Below, in pieces: positions 62,204-64,000 of a DNA stretch of 64,000 bases. The translations under genes were made by a program, and so were the position numbers. The notes beneath the pieces were generated by a model, which did no database searches, was not told the DNA's origin, and saw only the letters and a list, made by a program, of their open reading frames with translations. Numbering within the stretch: the stretch's first letter is position 1; every line of letters starts with the position of its first letter. This DNA comes from Candidatus Sulfotelmatobacter sp. (GTDB taxonomy: Bacteria; Acidobacteriota; Terriglobia; Terriglobales; Acidobacteriaceae): NCBI GenBank assembly GCA_030041475.1, contig JASHNU010000038.1, positions 1-64,000 on the forward strand. The letters run 5' to 3'.

Positions 62204-62992
62204 CTAGCGCACGACGCCTTCCAGCGGCGAACTGGCAGTAGCATACAGCTTTTTTGCCATCCGGCCGGCCAGATACGCCTGCCGTCCGGCCAGCACGGCG
62301 TTGCGCATAGCCTCCGCCATTAAGATCGGATCTTGCGCGTTGGCGATGCCCGTGTTCATCAGCACGGCATCCGCGCCGAGTTCCAGAGCAATGGCAGCGT
62401 CGGAAGCCGTGCCCACGCCTGCGTCCACGATCAGCGGTACTCCGGTAATCATCTCACGCAGGATGCGGAGATTGGCCTGGTTCTGAATTCCCATGCCGCT
62501 GCCGATGGGTGCGCCCAGGGGCATAATGGTCGCCGCGCCCGCGTCGATCAAGCGTTTTGCCACCACGATATCGTCTGAAGTGTAGGGCAGCACCGTGAAG
62601 CCGTCCTTCACCAGTACGCGCGTCGCTTCGAGCGTGGCCTGCACATCGGGATAGAGCGTAGCCTGGTCGCCGATCACTTCGAGCTTCACCCAATCTGACA
62701 GGCCGACTTCGCGGCCCAGACGGGCCGCGCGGATCGCCTCATCCGCGGTGTAGCAGCCGGCGGTGTTGGGCAGCAGAAAGTATTTCTTGGGATCGATGTA
62801 ATCGAGCAACGATTCCTTCTTTTGGCCGAGCGCGCTGCGATCGAGATTGACGCGGCGCACGGCGACCGTGACCATCTCCGCGCCACTGGCTTCGAGCGCG
62901 CGCGCGGTTTCCTGAAAGGATTTGTATTTCCCCGTGCCGACGATCAGCCGGGAGCGAAACGAGCGTCCATTGATGATCAATAAGTCCGTCAT
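62204..62992 (-). CDS. thiG: Thiazole synthase ThiG
   Basis: A 262-aa TIM-barrel enzyme that forms the thiazole phosphate of thiamine from deoxyxylulose 5-phosphate, dehydroglycine and ThiS thiocarboxylate. Segments: [73 protein letters not shown] and [15 protein letters not shown]. No thiS or other thi gene is beside it, and no TPP riboswitch was recognised upstream. Confidence 0.96.
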   Translation of the reverse strand: MTDLLIINGRSFRSRLIVGTGKYKSFQETARALEASGAEMVTVAVRRVNLDRSALGQKKESLLDYIDPKKYFLLPNTAGCYTADEAIRAARLGREVGLSDWVKLEVIGDQATLYPDVQATLEATRVLVKDGFTVLPYTSDDIVVAKRLIDAGAATIMPLGAPIGSGMGIQNQANLRILREMITGVPLIVDAGVGTASDAAIALELGADAVLMNTGIANAQDPILMAEAMRNAVLAGRQAYLAGRMAKKLYATASSPLEGVVR

Positions 62993-63010
62993 AGAAGTAT
63001 TGTAATGAAT

Positions 63011-64000
63011 TTACGGCACCCTCGCCGCATCTGCCTCCGCATACAGCTCGTCGATCTGATGGCGGTAGCGCTCTTCGACCACGCGGCGCCGCAGCTTCAA
63101 CGTCGGTGTCAGCACCCCGTTGTCAGTGGTGAATTCGTCGGCGACAAGCAGCACGCGCTTCAGCTTTTCAAAACGTGCCAGATTCTGATTGATGCTGTCG
63201 ATGATCTCCTCATACAGCGCCTGTACCTTAGCACTGCCCACCAGCTCAGCTCGCGAGGAAAATGCGACGCCGTTCGCCCGTGCCCATTCTTCCAACCTGA
63301 CAAAGTTGGGTGAGATCATGACTGCGGGAAACTTGCGCTTTTCGCCGAGTATGGCGGCGACGCCGATGAACGCATTCAGTTTGAGCGCGTTCTCGATCGG
63401 CTGCGGCGCAATGAACTTGCCACCTGAAGTCTTGATCAGATCCTTCTTGCGGTCGGTTACTGATAGATATCCATCGGCATCCACATGGCCGATGTCGCCG
63501 GTTTTGAACCAGCCGTCCACCAATGCCGCATGTGTTTCCTCTGGCCGATTCCAGTATCCCTTGAACACCGACGGCCCGCGCACCAGAATTTCGCCGTCCT
63601 CGGCGATGCGGACTTCAAGATTGGGCAGAATCTTGCCCACTGTGCCGATGCGGTGATTCACCGGCGTGTTCACCGCGATCACTGGCGAGGTCTCCGTCAG
63701 CCCATAGCCCTCATGAATGCGGATTCCGACAGTCGCATACCACTCGGCGAGTTCGCGGCCGAGCGGTGCACCCCCGGAAATGAACGTTTCGACCCGTCCG
63801 CCCATGCCTTCGCGAATTTTGGAAAACACGAGCTTGTTGGCCAGCTTCCAGCTCGGCGACGAGGGAGTTTTCCCGTCTAAGATCTGGGGCTTGTTGCGGC
63901 GTCCTACGTTAACAGCCCAATCGAAAATCGCGCGCTTGGGAAATCCTTTCGCCTTAAGCTCCGCCTGGGCATAAATTTTCTCGTAGACGCGTGGCACAGC
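63011..64000 (-). CDS. Long-chain acyl-CoA synthetase (AMP-forming), C-terminal part
   Basis: At least 329 codons, cut by the window end so the N-terminus and first ATP motif are missing. Visible: VPRVYEKIYAQ, SGGAPLGRELAEWY, GYGLTETSPVIAVN (ATP/AMP motif), GWFKTGDIGHVDADGYLSVTDRKKDLIKTSGGKFIAPQPIEN and a C-terminal domain ending LKLRRRVVEERY. It resembles FadD15/bacterial-eukaryotic type long-chain fatty acid-CoA ligases. It is not obviously a benzoate-CoA ligase. Confidence 0.92.
   Translation of the reverse strand, partial: AVPRVYEKIYAQAELKAKGFPKRAIFDWAVNVGRRNKPQILDGKTPSSPSWKLANKLVFSKIREGMGGRVETFISGGAPLGRELAEWYATVGIRIHEGYGLTETSPVIAVNTPVNHRIGTVGKILPNLEVRIAEDGEILVRGPSVFKGYWNRPEETHAALVDGWFKTGDIGHVDADGYLSVTDRKKDLIKTSGGKFIAPQPIENALKLNAFIGVAAILGEKRKFPAVMISPNFVRLEEWARANGVAFSSRAELVGSAKVQALYEEIIDSINQNLARFEKLKRVLLVADEFTTDNGVLTPTLKLRRRVVEERYRHQIDELYAEADAARVP

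Noticed and set aside
63011-64000. Acyl-CoA synthetase as the missing benzoate-CoA ligase
   Set aside because: Visible sequence follows the long-chain fatty acyl-CoA synthetase pattern and the gene lies more than 50 kb from the bcr operon.

Overview
The window looks like a chromosomal segment of a high-GC acidobacterium (Terriglobia/Koribacter-like). The clues are two von Willebrand factor A proteins of the acidobacterial type, a tig-clpP-clpX-lon cluster, a DUF1015-amidase-GerMN group, several PilZ proteins and small secreted proteins, and scattered REP-like palindromes. The taxonomic call is inference from gene content; no rRNA gene is present. I see no CRISPR array, insertion sequence or prophage.

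Left third (1-17617). A truncated tRNA gene at the edge is followed by a tightly overlapping plus-strand operon (576-10363). It encodes a class I, ATP-dependent benzoyl-CoA reductase (two HgdB-type subunits and two ASKHA ATPase subunits), then the 6-hydroxycyclohexenecarbonyl-CoA dehydrogenase (had), the ring hydrolase (oah/bamA), the dienoyl-CoA hydratase (dch), an SDR oxidoreductase, a zinc-ribbon/TPR protein and a LeuA-like DRE-TIM enzyme. Facing it on the minus strand are a sigma54 response regulator and a sensor kinase with two periplasmic c-type heme motifs and a cysteine-rich PAS domain. Divergent from the kinase lies an electron-transfer operon (13955-17617): a small membrane protein, a stand-alone cyclic-nucleotide-binding domain, a Rieske protein, a one-piece cytochrome b and a nine-heme cytochrome c. 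Just upstream of it are a good -24/-12 promoter and an array of GTCA/TGAC half-sites. My reading is one functional unit: anaerobic aromatic-ring reduction, a dedicated quinol-oxidising complex and a heme/redox sensor that may control it. This is the most interesting part of the window.

Middle (17990-35372, mostly minus strand). Sugar-nucleotide epimerase, PilZ protein, EngB GTPase, receiver-PilZ protein (plus strand), the Lon/ClpX/ClpP/trigger-factor proteostasis cluster, an EF-hand protein, a family 5 uracil-DNA glycosylase (plus) interrupted by a REP-derived peptide, an ECF sigma/anti-sigma/secreted-protein trio, MurB, a YVTN beta-propeller, a double TonB-C protein and DAHP synthase.

Right part (35571-64000). 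Leucyl-tRNA synthetase, a membrane protein, an acetamidase/formamidase-family protein, GMP synthase, a tagatose-bisphosphate-aldolase-like enzyme, an aldehyde dehydrogenase, a PilZ protein, RNase PH, a PadR regulator with an operator-like promoter, cell-wall amidase/GerMN/DUF1015 genes, two tandem VWA proteins, an M28 peptidase, a transsulfuration pair, a methyltransferase, CutA, a phosphohexomutase, an FtsB-like protein, a small secreted protein, ThiG and an acyl-CoA synthetase cut by the window end. Many start codons here are GTG or TTG, so several starts were chosen by ribosome-binding site and family N-terminus.
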